Positions 24,221-35,000 of a DNA stretch of 64,000 bases are shown in pieces. Source of the stretch: Dermatemys mawii (Eukaryota > Chordata > Testudines > Dermatemydidae); contig ML677358.1 of NCBI GenBank assembly GCA_007922305.1, positions 10,299,810 to 10,363,809 on the forward strand. Reading direction: 5' to 3'. The first letter of the stretch is position 1. Each line of letters opens with the position of its first letter. The notes beneath the pieces are model-generated. The model saw only the letters and a list, made by a program, of their open reading frames with translations, had not been told where the DNA came from and searched no databases. Position numbers and translations under genes: made by a program.

Positions 24221-24340
24221 ATTCCAGTTTAGCAGTTTCTCACTGGAGTCAGTTTTGAAGTTTTTCTGTTGAAGAATTGCCACTTTTAGGTTGGTTACTG
24301 AGTTGCCAGAGTGTTCTTCCACTGGTTTTTGAATGTTATG
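24221..24340 (-). pseudogene. Remnant of the PLE GIY-YIG protein C-terminus
   Basis: The minus-strand frame reads HNIQKPVEEHSGNSVTNLKV and then AILQQKNFKTDSSEKLLNWN. This parallels the NIQKPGGEHF, LKVSILQQKTLR and KEKLQSCN segments of the better preserved copy at 55070-55825. A stop follows at 24218 where related copies appear to continue, so a small deletion is likely. The upstream part of this open frame (24341-24463) is not PLE-like and is a chance fusion across the break. Confidence 0.75.
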
Positions 24341-24852
24341 ATTCAATGAATTGAATGTTATGAAAGCTTTTCTAAGATTATGCTTTATGATACTGTCAGT
24401 CGTGTTTAATTTCTCAGCCACGTTGTTTCTTTTCCCCTTGTTTCTTTTCGGAACTCTTGACACTATGGAAGCAGATTGCTATTGATCTGATGTATTAGCA
24501 TTGCTAAGACTTCTTTTATTAATTATTTTGCATAACACCGAGATTACTGTCCAGCTGGCACAAAGGAGCAACCTCATTCTGACTGTTTGCTTCTTTATTT
24601 GTTTAATTAGCATTTTTCAAAAATCATTTTGGCAGATCATGAAGAACCATCCAACTTTTCCCCTTTGTCTGTGTACGAGGACTGAGCATAGTAAAGAATT
24701 ACTGACTCTACTGGCTCAGAGTGGGTCTCCCCTGTCAGCGTCAGAGGGAGGCCACTCCATCTTGCTCTGCCACCTACTGGTTCACAGCCAATCAACATGG
24801 GACTTGCATGGTAAATCAGTAAAGAGTCTAGACCCTGGCAGCCTTTAGCCCA

Positions 24853-25100
24853 GCCCTGTGACTGGGGCCTACAACCACCACAGTTAGGCTCAAGCACTCT
24901 GGGCAGGGCAGAGCAATAACAGTTTGTAGTCAGCCCTCTGGTGAGGGCAGGCAGCAAGCAAGGTCAGGCTGAGCCCTTTGACAGAGCAGAGCAATAGCAG
25001 TCTATGTGTCTGGCTGGGGCAGACAGCAAGCAAACACAAGCTGTTTGGCCTAAGGTGGGTAGGCTGCCAACCTGGGGTGGGGTGGCAGCAGCGGGGTAGT
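24853..25100 (+). repeat. Tandem block of about 78-bp units in a GC-rich dispersed repeat
   Basis: The phrase GCAGAGCAATAACAGT (24908) recurs as GCAGAGCAATAGCAGT (24986). AGGCTCAAGC (about 24887) recurs as AGGCTGAGCC (24965), and CAGCAAGCAA occurs at 24952 and 25024. These spacings imply a period of 72-78 bp, with a weaker third unit to the left (CAGCCCTGTG near 24853). The right flank contains GGTGGGGTGGCAGCAGCGGG and CTCCACCAGGTCCCAGCAC. I associate this with a turtle LTR/ERV-related repeat, but I cannot prove the class. Confidence 0.55.
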
Positions 25101-25524
25101 GGAACTGGTGTCCACCGTACTCCACCAGGTCCCAGCACAAGACTTCTTCCACTTGGTTCCCTAAGAACTGATTTCAAAGCCACCTCCACAAGGCCTCTCT
25201 CTGCTGCCCGTTGTTTCATTTCTCTTGTATTCCATCTCTCTCTCTCTTTGTCGCACCTACCCTGGCACACATGGAAATCGCCCTGGGTTTGAGTCTCCTT
25301 TCGCTTGACTAGCACCTTGCTCATTTCAGCAGAGTCACTCCTGATTTGTGCCAGTATAAACGAGAAGGGCATTGGGCCCATTTTCTTCCTCCCCCTTAGC
25401 CTGGTCCTTTTAGTCTCTTTCAGTGAAAAAAACAAGTCCACGAGATCTTTTTCCCTTTCTAGCCCTGTCCCTGCCCCACATGGTAGATGTTAAAGGGAAT
25501 CACACCGTAAATCACACTGGGAAA

Positions 25525-25743
25525 GATATTGGATATTAGGAAATATAGGAAAAAAAATTTCACTAGTTGGGTGGTGAAGCACTGGAATGGGTTACCTAGG
25601 GAGGTGGTAGAATTTCCTTCCTTAGAGGTTTTTAAGGTCAGGCTAGACAAAAGCCCTGCCTGGCATGATTTAGTTGGGGATTGGTCCTGCTTTGAGCAGG
25701 GAGTTGGACTAGATGACCTCCTGAGGTCCCTTCTATGAGTCTA
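25525..25743 (+). mobile_element. CR1 LINE 3' end with end of ORF2
   Basis: The plus frame reads [20 protein letters not shown], then [15 protein letters not shown]. This is the conserved C-terminal tail of the CR1 reverse-transcriptase protein. It is followed by the 3' UTR TTGGGGATTGGTCCTGCTTT, GGAGTTGGACTAGATGACCT and CTGAGGTCCCTTCTATGAG. The copy is 5'-truncated, as nearly all CR1 insertions are. Confidence 0.92.
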
Positions 25744-26421
25744 GCTCAGTTTGATTCCAGTCTTGCCACTCAGGTTTCTTTATCTGGCATATAGCAAAGC
25801 TAAGCTGAGTTGATCAGAATCAAGTGTAGGGGTCAGCACAGGGTATACGTCACCTCCAGGGTTACACAGCAAAACTTTTCCTTATATACATTTTGACCAA
25901 CACTAATAACTCATGCATGCTTAACTACACATTGCATTATACACTTCCAGATTGGCATGGTAAATTTGTAAGAACCAGTCCCTGTATAGCATATTCTGGC
26001 CACACACTGTGCGTGCACAACTTACTCTTTGCCTCCCCTTCCATTCCAGGCTTATCTTGTCTATTATAAATGGTACCGAGGTCTTCCCCCTTATCTTAGC
26101 TAGTACAGGCATCCTGTCTCTAGCCGACTGCTCCATTTATCTTCCCAATCATGCCTACTAAAAAAAGGCAAATACCTTATGTCCAGGCCTACACTTTCCT
26201 CAGCATTTGCTGTTGGTTAGCCTAGGAGACTCCTTGCCTAGCATGCTGGCTTCTGTCAATTGCATTTTTAGGTGCCTATTTCTCCCAATGCATTTTACAG
26301 AAAGCCTGGGTGCCTAACCAAGGGTTTGTGGATTCTAGTGATTTTGAAGATGTTAGAAAATTAAGTGCAACAACACTCAGCATTACAATTCCCAAGAGTC
26401 CCTGTGTGTATTTGGAATGAA

Positions 26422-26493
26422 GGGCCTAATTCCAAGCCCACTAAAGTCAAGGGGAGCCTTTCCATTGACTCAAATGGGCTTTGGATCACGCCC
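26422..26493. mobile_element. Short palindromic repeat (GGGCCTGATCCAAAGCCC type)
   Basis: Left half GGGCCTAATTCCAAGCCCAC, centre AAGTCAAGG...TTGACTC, right half GGGCTTTGGATCACGCCC. The halves are imperfect inverted repeats. The same element recurs at 30806-30876 and 44883-44952. Confidence 0.65.
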
Positions 26494-26701
26494 AAAAGTG
26501 GAAGAAATAAAGTGCAAATCATGTCACTAAGTCACAGACATCCTGGTAGCAACAAGCCTCCTGACAGCTTCTCAGGAATACAGATTACTATGCTTAATAT
26601 CTTCTTACATTGATCAAACCAACCATAGACAGCTATTTATGACAGACAGGACTGTTCATTATGTCTTCTGATTTTTCTTTTTCCTACACATTTAGATATC
26701 T

Positions 26702-26774
26702 AGGGTGAAATACTGGCCACACAGAAGACAATGGAAGTTTTGTCATTGACTTCAAAAGGATCAGAGTTTCATTC
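26702..26774. mobile_element. Short palindromic repeat (GGGTGAAATCCTGGCC type)
   Basis: Left AGGGTGAAATACTGGCCAC; the centre has GAAGACAATGG and TTGACTTCAAAAGG; the right end GTTTCATTCC mirrors the left. A related copy lies at about 47950-48010. Confidence 0.5.
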
Positions 26775-27408
26775 CAGAATTCTGTCTTGAATTTTTTCAG
26801 CAGACCAAATGGTATTACTCTAGGAGTGGCACACAGGATTGTGGGTAAGTCATTGTCTTTGATTCCTGCCCCTAACAGCATGACATGGACCAGGGTTTCC
26901 TAGCCCATCATCTGAGTGGGGTCAGGATCCATTGAGTCCAACGGCTATAGGGACTGACAAATCACTGAGAATTGGGCTCATGATGTGAGCATACTTGGTG
27001 TGCTGTACACTCTACTAGATTAAGTTTGAATAACCGCCAGACAGACTGAAAAAATCCTATGGACTGGCGGAGACCTCTAGAGGGAGCAAAACCTATTACC
27101 GCATGAAAGATCCAGCTTCAGGTCCTGATTTCAACCTGAATTCCACAGTCAGGTGGGAGCTGGGACTATCATTGAGAATGTGCCTTCAGCCCCAGTGGGT
27201 AGTGAACTAGCTCTCTTCACCCAGTTGTGACTCTCTCTAGCTGTCTGAATAAAGAGTGTTGAGGGATTTCAATGGGAACTGCCTCCAGAATTCGACAACG
27301 AGGGCTGCCATCAGTCAAGGCAGTGATATGGGGCAAAACTGAGGAATCTTCCTTCTGCTTTCCCTCCTCAGCTCATGAAAAGGGTCTCAGTGTGAAAACT
27401 CTTAGATG

Positions 27409-27620
27409 GAATCAGAGGGGTAGCCGTGTTAGTCTGGAATTGCAGAAGTGACAAAGAGTCCTGTGGCACCTTAAAGACTAACTAAAGTATTAGAGCATAA
27501 GCTATCGTGGACTAATACCCACTTCATCGGATGCATGCCCAATGAAATGGGTATTAGCCCACGAAAGCTTATGCTCTAATACTTTAGTTAATCTTTAAGG
27601 TGCCACAGGACTCTCTGTCA
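27409..27620 (-). mobile_element. Penelope-like retroelement, 212-bp inverted-repeat form with target duplication
   Basis: It starts at plus 27409-27410 with the PLE tail (AATCAGAGGGGTAGCCGTGT), then an arm from TGACAAAGAG (27449). After a centre near 27535 comes the inverted copy of the same arm, ending CTCTCTGTCA at 27620. The right arm stops exactly where TGACAAAG begins and lacks the 40-bp tail. The flanks ACTCTTAGATG (27398-27408) and ATTCTTAGATG (27621-27631) are an 11-bp duplication with one mismatch. No coding region remains. It is a miniature of the element at 54742-56305. Confidence 0.88.
27541..27582 (+). ncRNA. Hammerhead-like motif remnant in the 212-bp PLE
   Basis: After AATGA come the helix II strands ATGGG / CCCAC and the exact downstream core CGAAAGC-TTAT-GCTC. 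The upstream core is mutated (CAATGA). The opposite arm (minus, core CCGATGA at 27530-27524) keeps the first core but has GATA instead of GAAA. Each arm thus has lost a different part. Confidence 0.4.
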
Positions 27621-28882
27621 ATTCTTAGATGCATTCTCCTATACTGGTGCTTATGTGTCACGTAAGCATTAACGCAGGTGTCCCAGAGACAGAAATCTGG
27701 CCCCTACAGAGCAGATGGGAAAAGAGAAGCCTTAATCTGTTTTCTCAAATGTCAGTACTTTCAGGTATAATTTATACCCCCGTCTGCACAAACCCATCAG
27801 GAATTGAAGCAAGATAAGACAAGTAGATCTTTAACATTCTTTATGTTCTATTTTCTACTGCTAGGAGACAGTTTCGAGGGTGAGGCAGCAATTATTTGCA
27901 TGTAGTTCTCTCTTCCCTAACAGAATCAGTGTAGGTTTCAGGGGTCAAATTCTAAGGGTTGCGCTTATGAGATTCACTGTTGCTGGCTGTTTTAGTGAGA
28001 AAATAGAACAAAAGATTTGTAAGGGTTTGCACCAGCCTTCTGCTTAGCTATCCTTAGTGGTACTTACTGCAGCGTCCTTTCAGTCTCATAAGAGGGGGAA
28101 TAGCAGATGTTTTAGGAATATGTTTGTGTTTGCTACAACAATGCAAATCTGTATCCATTAAATATGCTATTATTTGTAACATTACTCAGCAGTAAATAAT
28201 TTGTAGCCATTCTTCAATACAGACATATGTTGCGAGAGGTCCCACTTCAATGGAAGAAGGACCAGAATGACAACTGGGGCCCAGATGGAAACAATATATA
28301 TCCACTCACAGAAGGGTAACAGTTCTCTTTACATTGCATGTAAGTGTAGGTAGACAATTCATACGGTATCATTTATACGAGGACTCTAACCTCCACTTCT
28401 CTTTTGCACGAAGTTTAAGATATTCTCAAATGTATTTGATGTTCAGAATTATTTGCCAAATATTTTGAATCACCAATTCTTGATGTGTGGCTTGTTCATG
28501 ACCACTTCACTATCCAGAACTCAATACCCAAAATTCCAGCTGTGCTGGATAGTTGTAATTGGGTATCTAGATCACATGGTATTGTTTCTTTTCCTGACCT
28601 GGATAAGAATCAGTTTAACAGTGTATATGTGAGTGTTCGTTAATTCAAGCTTTACTTTCTGGCTATTGTCCACTATACCATGAACATTCCAGTTAATGAA
28701 ACTGTTTGCTATAATGTTGATGGAAATTAGGTGGGAACAGAGCCATAGCAAAATCCATTTTTAATTCAACCAATTTGATCTTTTATACTGTGGGATTTAC
28801 TTGAGATCATGCAATGTGTACATTGTTGAGATAATTGTGCATATATTCTAGATTCCTGAGATACCTTTAGGCAAAGTATCAG

Positions 28883-28932
28883 ATCCTGAGCTGGTATAAA
28901 TCAGCTTAGCTTCATCAACTAAGGATCTGACC
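28883..28932. mobile_element. Short palindromic repeat (AGATCCTCAGCTGGTGTAAATC type)
   Basis: Plus sequence CAGATCCTGAGCTGGTATAA, then ATCAGCTTAGC, ending AAGGATCTGACC, an inverted repeat of its start. Related pieces lie at about 3279-3340, 30680-30775 and 62700-62758. Confidence 0.5.
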
Positions 28933-30359
28933 TATATTTGACTGGGTCTTTAAAGTGTATAAATTTATTGAGTTCTGTAGGCCGAATTTCATGCTGACTT
29001 CCACCATATGCAACTCTATTCAGTTCAGTAGGGCTGCACAGAGTGTAAGGCAGTACAGAATGGAAACTAACTTGATAAAGGAATTATGTTTCTTTTGCTA
29101 CCAATTTTTATAAAAACATTACTTATGACAATGGATGAATTGCTAATAGTTCTGGCTATCAACTCATCCAGACCTCTAGGGCTTAATATGTGTTCAGTCT
29201 GAGTCCTCAGGGATGCCTGTTCTGGATTGTTTAGTTTCTAACGTTAAGGCTTGTGTCTTAGGGTGGAGTAATTTGATTTATTAAAAATGTATTATAAAAT
29301 AGTAAGACAGATGCGTCCATAAATTATGTATCTCTCGAGCAGATCAAACATTCAATTATTTGAGATATTTTGAAGGTATCATGCACCAAGGAAATGTTAC
29401 AGTAATCTGATAATACAAATGGTTTTAGTTATGGTGTATGCTGTGCTTTTCGTAGTAGTTGGATTGTTCTATAGGAAATCTGCCAGTCCTATGCTGTCTC
29501 TTTAGCTTTCTCACTTATGTTGTTCTGTTCATTAGGAGAATAGATCCATTGCCTTGATGTTGAGGAGAATCCTTGATCATGATGCAATCAGCAGACTGGT
29601 CAGTTTCTGGGTAATTTTGTAGCTGTTGCCTTTCTTTTCTGCTGGTTCTCCACCAAATGTTACACCTACCAGACTTCTGAAGAGAGTCAAAGAGCCAAAC
29701 AGGGTAGCGTGGTGGTGCAAATATAGAAAAACAGGAAGCAAACCTTAATATCCATCCTTGGTAACTCACTCAGCTTATTTTCTATTCTTTGTGGACCTTG
29801 TACAAATCGGTATTTACTTGACCTGTAGTTTGGAATTCAGGAATGTGACCAGTAGCTACATCTGGAATTGTATGACTTGTAGTCAGTTGGGAATATGTGC
29901 AGCTTAACTGGTTACAAAATATGTGGTTCAGTTTCTGACCACAGAGCAGTTTTTATGCTGTGTTTTCATGTCCACACCAAGTACTCTCCCTCACTGAGTT
30001 GTCAGGAGAACATTCTGGGCAGCTCTCTCACATTCCCTCCACAGCAACTGTCTGTGCAAAGGACTATGGGTATATTTTCACTCTTTTCTCCTCTTTTCAT
30101 GCATGACTTCCTGTTCCTCCACAAGAAATCAGCATTGTATTGCTCTAGTGCTCTATCATGACCTACATGGAGTCCATAATCATCTCTTTACTTTTCTTCC
30201 TATTCAATCATAGATTATAAGAGATTCTGAAAGTTTTGTGCATGGTAGGTTCATCTTTGAAGGTGCTAAACAATATTCCATATTAGAGGAACAGTAAAAA
30301 GGCACTGTGTGGCTGGTGCTTCAGGATGTACTTCAACGTGGGAATGAGAACAAGCATTG

Positions 30360-30590
30360 TTAGTCAGCTGTATTAGGACTGAGAGTCTTTCAGCTCCTGA
30401 GTCTTAATCCTGATCCTACTGTAACTCAGAGGGGAAGTCATTTAGTCTCTCTTTGACTCATGTTTCTCATCTGTAAAATGAGTAGGATTATTTACCTGCC
30501 CCCAAAGCAATGGGTGAAGGTTAATCAATTAATGATTATACAAAGGTGTAAAGTAACATATGTGCTATGTATTACTATTATATGTCTGAA
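30360..30590 (+). mobile_element. MIR-type SINE, ancient
   Basis: Phrases in MIR order: AGCTCCTGAGTCTTAATCC, ACTCAGAGGGGAAGTCATTT, AGTCTCTCTTTGACTCATG, TTTCTCATCTGTAAAATGAG. It ends with the GGTGTAAAGTAAC...TGCTATGTATTACTATTAT tail. TTTCTCATCTGTAAAATG is the most conserved MIR segment. Confidence 0.75.
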
Positions 30591-30805
30591 GTTAAATTTC
30601 TTATACTAATTTCTCACTTGTTCTGTTTCCTCTGTTGAGGAAAATGATTCACAACAAACTCTAATTTTAAATATATAGGACCACCAGCCAATGTAAATCA
30701 ACATTGCAGCACAAAAGTGTAGCTCCATGTATTCCAGTGGAACTATGCTAGTTTGCATCTGCCGAGGGTCTGGCTTGTATGCAATATACTTTTGTGGCCA
30801 TCATA

Positions 30806-30876
30806 CACCTGATCCAAAGCCAGGCAAAGTTAATAGGAGCCTTTCCATGGACTTATGTTGACTTTGGGTCAGGCTC
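30806..30876. mobile_element. Short palindromic repeat (GGGCCTGATCCAAAGCCC type)
   Basis: CACCTGATCCAAAGCCAGG at the left and GACTTTGGGTCAGGCTCT at the right form imperfect inverted repeats, as at 26422 and 44883. Confidence 0.55.
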
Positions 30877-31490
30877 TAAATGAATAAACACCTCATCCTA
30901 TTTAAATAAGCTATTTCTTTTCAGTGCAGAGTTACTAAACTCCTCTTGCATGCAGAGTTAAAACACTGCTTTCACTATTATGCACCTCGTTCATTATACA
31001 GCAGCAACATGTGGTCCTGTGAAACTCCAATAATGTAGCTTCTCCCTACCCATTTGTTTAATATTGCATTGTGGTGCTGTTTTTCTTGCACTTCTGACGC
31101 TGTTCTAATGTTTTGCTCAATGGCTAGAGTGGACTGGTAGAAGCACATCTATTCAGTGTCTGTCATTGAAAGTAAAATACATTTCAGTATGTTTCTTGAG
31201 GTTTTGTCTCCAAAGAGTAAGGAGCGGGAGGGAGCCCTCTCAGTCAGCGATGGGCTGATAATGAGATAGTAACCAACCTTTTCAAGCTCATCAGTCTCCT
31301 TCCATGAATAAGAGAACTTCAGTAGAATTGATCACTGTGGGCATGATTTTCAGTGTATCTAATTTAGTGACTTAGTAGAACAAATTGCAGTGACTCTCAA
31401 TGGGACTTTGCCTTAGAAAATCCCACGTTATATGATTAAGAGTAAAATCTCATTTGAGTATGGGGAAATCCCTGACCCTTGTAAGATATA

Positions 31491-31771
31491 GGGTATATCA
31501 ACACTCTGAGCTGGGGGCATGATTAATACTCAGCTCAAGGAGACATACTCGCACTAGCTCTGATTGAGCTAGTACACTAAAAATAGAATGTATCCAGAGT
31601 AGAACAAATGGCATGAGGGCTAGCTGCCCGAGTATGGGACTTACCCTTCTAGCAGCAGCAGCTCCTGTTGCCCTGGCTACATTCTATTTTTAATGTATAA
31701 GCTCAATCAGACATAGTCTGGGTATGTCTCCTCCAACTGGGAATCATGTCCCCCGCTCCAAGTGTAGACAT
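31491..31771. mobile_element. MITE with GGGTATGTCTACACT-type ends
   Basis: The left end GGGTATATCAACACT and right end AAGTGTAGACATACC are inverted repeats. Inside, AGCTAGTACACTAAAAATAG (31568) is mirrored by CTATTTTTAATGTATAAGCT (31685), making most of the element a long imperfect hairpin. The family is shared with 44977-45231. Confidence 0.7.
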
Positions 31772-34249
31772 ACCAGTAGAGCACATCCCTGCTACTCCTG
31801 TAAAGATGAGTCTATGTCCCTAAGCAACACTTTATAAATTCTTTGGATAGTGCTAGAATTAAATTCATTCCAGAGTCCCTAATGGTAGAGGCCGCCAGTG
31901 GTGGAAAGGCTGCTATGGGGGAGTATCTAGCCAGACAAATATGCTGCAACCTCTCATCTGACAGGGTCCCATAGAAGTGGCTAGAAAAGTGGGTGGTGCT
32001 AGCCACTAAGGGGTTAAGACCAAGGTAATGAGGAAATATACTGATCCAGGGGCCTGCCTGGCACAGAAGGGACTAATTTACACCAGGGTGAGTTACTCTG
32101 GCCCTGTGCCTCTGTTTTCATGTTTATAGCACAAGCTTAACCTGTATTTGCATTTTGTCCTGCTGCCAAACACTATGCAAATAGTTTTAGTGTATTACCC
32201 CCATTAACCACAGAAGTCTTTTCCTGGTCTGCATTGTGCTTCTTTATAGGCTACAGTCTAATAATTACTGTCTTATCAGCCAATAAATCTTAACATATTC
32301 AAATTAGGTACTGTTCACTGCCATGCTTTTCTGAAAGATGTTTAAAACAAACAAACTGTCTAAATACCAACCCTTGCAGTTTCCATTATTACAACTTCCT
32401 ACTTCATCTTTTCTCTTTCAGTAGTTCCCTGAACAACAATGGACCAATTTTCTTTGCATAAGACCTTCCAGTTTGTACTGTATTCAGTATTGAACTATTT
32501 GATAGGTAACATATAATGATATCATGACAAATCTTGAAGGCCTAACATAGATTAAAGTCCAATTGACTTCAGCGGGAGCTTTGCTTGAGGAAGAATTTGA
32601 AGATTCAGCCCACAGAGAGAAGAAGTACTTACATGTTTTACCTAAAAAGTATATATACAAGGAGGACAACTAGGACTGAGAATGTTCAGTCTTAACTTTG
32701 TTGCATTTCCTGAATTTTGGGAGTCTTGATTTCTTGTTTTTAATATTTTGTTAATGCTGTTTTAGCCATTGGAAAATATATACTGCAGTGAGAGATTAAT
32801 GAGGGAAAAGCTTGATTTCAGAGGCCAAATTATGGCTGCCTTCCTGTACAGTGCACTGAATTTAGGCTACAAGGAGACTTTTCTAACCAGGAGAGCAACA
32901 CTACAGCTCTTTACAGATATCCCAAGATCATGCTGCTTAGCACACTTCCCAAACACTCCTGGAGGTATTGGGTGGTATGCCAGTGCTATTGGAATCAATG
33001 CCAAAACTCCCATATGCTTCTAAAGAGCCAGGGTTCAGTCCTATTTCCTTTATTGGAACATACCATTTACCATCACCCTTTGAGTACGGATGCTACTTTT
33101 CACCTCCCTTCTCCCTGCCTTCCTTCTACAATCTGCTGCCTATTGCCTTTTTCATTATAAAGCCTGATAAATCAGATATATGGCTTTATGATCTAATGCC
33201 AGGCTGTATCGCAACATAATGTGACTAGGCAGGTTTAATGGGGAGGCTGAACAGAGATGTCAAGTACTAAATTACAAAAACAAAGAGAGATCTCTCACAG
33301 TTGTAAGTGAATGTGTCACTCGCTGTGCTATTTATTTCCTCTGCTCATCCTTCTGCACTCAGATTCTTATGAAGAGAGATTTGAGTGCACTCAGAAAACA
33401 CTGGGAGCTAAATAAATACTCCCTAATCTTTTTTTCAGGCTCCAAATCATACAGGTTTTTGCTATTTCGGGGATCCTTTGGATTAGTTTTCAAGAGGTTG
33501 AAGGTGAACAGTTTAAAGCAGATTATTAGTTTGTTTCAGCATAACATCTCTAGCAATTACTGGTCCACAACCCTATGAGTTTCACGTTGTTTCCCAGTTG
33601 TTCCATGTATACTCTGAGATATGGATTTAGCATAAGAAGTAGGCAATAGGAATAGTTCAGGCATTATCACTTCTGTAGCATTGTCAGTTTAAAACGTTCC
33701 ACTTTTTGGATAATGAAGAACAAAGGAGAGTGCGCAAATACTTTAAGTACATGCCTATGTGATCCACCACAGGCATAAGAGGCAGCAGAGTTTGTTTCTG
33801 AATTACAGATGTAGAGCAGGAGTCTCCGGTTTGCTGAGGCCACATGGTGCAAAGTGGCTTTAAACCAGCCAGAGATTTCCAGCAAAGAATTCACCCTATG
33901 ATGGGGGAATCTCCATTGGCCCAGAGCTGGCAGAGGCAACTGGCTGGCAGTAGCCACCTTCTACCTCAGCTTCTCGCACCTGGATGTAAGGGAACGGCAT
34001 GTCAGAGCTGAGCTCATCAAAACTAGCAATGAAAATGCAGCGCCAGGGGTTTCAGTGTGGGCTGCATGAACCAGTAGGTACTCCAGGGGTCCAGGCAGCA
34101 TCCTTATGGCTACTTTTAGCAAGCTGGCTAGATTACAGTTAGCACAGGTACGCCAACACGAGACGCAAATCACATCCCTGGCTGCAGTGTTAAGAGGTAA
34201 CCTATGCCTGTTCCTCTGCTGGTGTAAGGAACCGGCATAGGGCAGTTGT

Positions 34250-35000
34250 GGCTGGAGCACCCTCTAGTGGCAGGCTGCACCATGACATCCCTTTCAGAGT
34301 CTCCAGGAACAAAACCTATTTCAAAACACTCTGTCAGACACATAACCCGTTTCTCACCCGCAGTGCAAATGGTCATTAAGATCACCCAACATCGTGTCCT
34401 GTGAGTGCCTCACGTATCACCCACTAGTGCCTTTAACCACTCCCAGTTTCTGAGTGTTCTCCAACTGAAGGCAACCCCTGGTTTTCCTGGGGGAATCCTC
34501 TCTGCCTCTCTGCTGGGGAGCTTCCCTGCCAGATGATCACCCTTCATATCCCTGGTCCTCTGATGGTTCCTCTGGGTCCAACTCTCCAGCCTTGGAGATG
34601 TTGGTGGTCAGGCTCTTCTGCTGCCCCCTTCCTCTAGCCCTCTCCAGACCTTGATTCTGGTTGCCCGGCTCAGAACAAGCAGGCAACTCCCTCTGCTGCT
34701 GCTCCTCCTGCCTTCAGCCCTCTGGCCCTGACTGTCTGGCTCTGAGACCTCAGCCAGAAAACCCCTCTTGCTGTCCCTGGGCCTTCAGCCTTCTTCCAGG
34801 TCACAAATGTATGGTCTCTGGCAGCTCTCACCTGGCCTTTCCTAACTGGTTCTGATTCACTGGGTCTATCTCTCTGACTGCATCTCCCTCTGATCCTTCA
34901 TAACCCACACATGCTGCCCCATCCTTTTACTTTCCCTAATGGGAGCACCTGGCCCTACTTCATTGACTGGCCCCAGCCAGCCTGTGACAGGGACTTAGGC
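34250..35000 (-). repeat. Pyrimidine-rich block, possible LTR-type remnant
   Basis: Unlike its AT-rich neighbours this block is C/T-rich on plus, with many CTCTGG, CCTTCAGCC and CTGCTGCTCC phrases. It ends near CCAGCCAGCCTGTGACAGG (34972-34990). On the minus strand it would start TGTCACAGGCTGGC and include CCACTAGAGGGTGCTCCAG. This resembles turtle LTR-retrotransposon terminal repeats I have seen. No second LTR, primer-binding site or gag/pol frame is present. Confidence 0.35.

Larger units (their letters stand above)
23909..24345 (-). mobile_element. Penelope-like retroelement, 3' fragment
   Basis: The element lies on the minus strand. The plus sequence GGAATACTTGTGGCACTTTA and GAGACTAACACATTTATTTG is the characteristic PLE terminal region, also seen at 58145-58195. 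Moving right it passes a (GATA)n tract where other copies carry the hammerhead-like segment, then AGAAAAACACCTTTTCTAGT. It then enters the C-terminal coding end of the GIY-YIG protein (24221-24340). It is broken at about 24345, where the sequence changes abruptly to non-PLE DNA. It is the oldest-looking and most divergent PLE copy in the window. Confidence 0.82.
27621..34249. other. Intergenic, no gene recognised
   Basis: AT-rich and mostly unique. Includes a MIR-type SINE (30360-30590), short palindromic repeats (28883-28932, 30680-30775, 30806-30876) and a larger MITE (31491-31771). The stretch 32100-32300 has the look of non-repetitive, possibly conserved DNA, which only an alignment could test. 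Confidence 0.5.

Noticed and set aside
24341..24463. Upstream half of the 81-codon minus frame as part of the PLE protein
   Set aside because: The sequence left of HNIQKP bears no resemblance to the matching part of the copy at 55070-55825. The join is the truncation point.
24890..25441. 183-codon open frame on minus
   Set aside because: It crosses from a tandem GC-rich repeat into unrelated DNA and shows no domain.
25529..25738. 69-codon frame as a host gene
   Set aside because: It is the C-terminal end of CR1 ORF2 running into the CR1 3' UTR.
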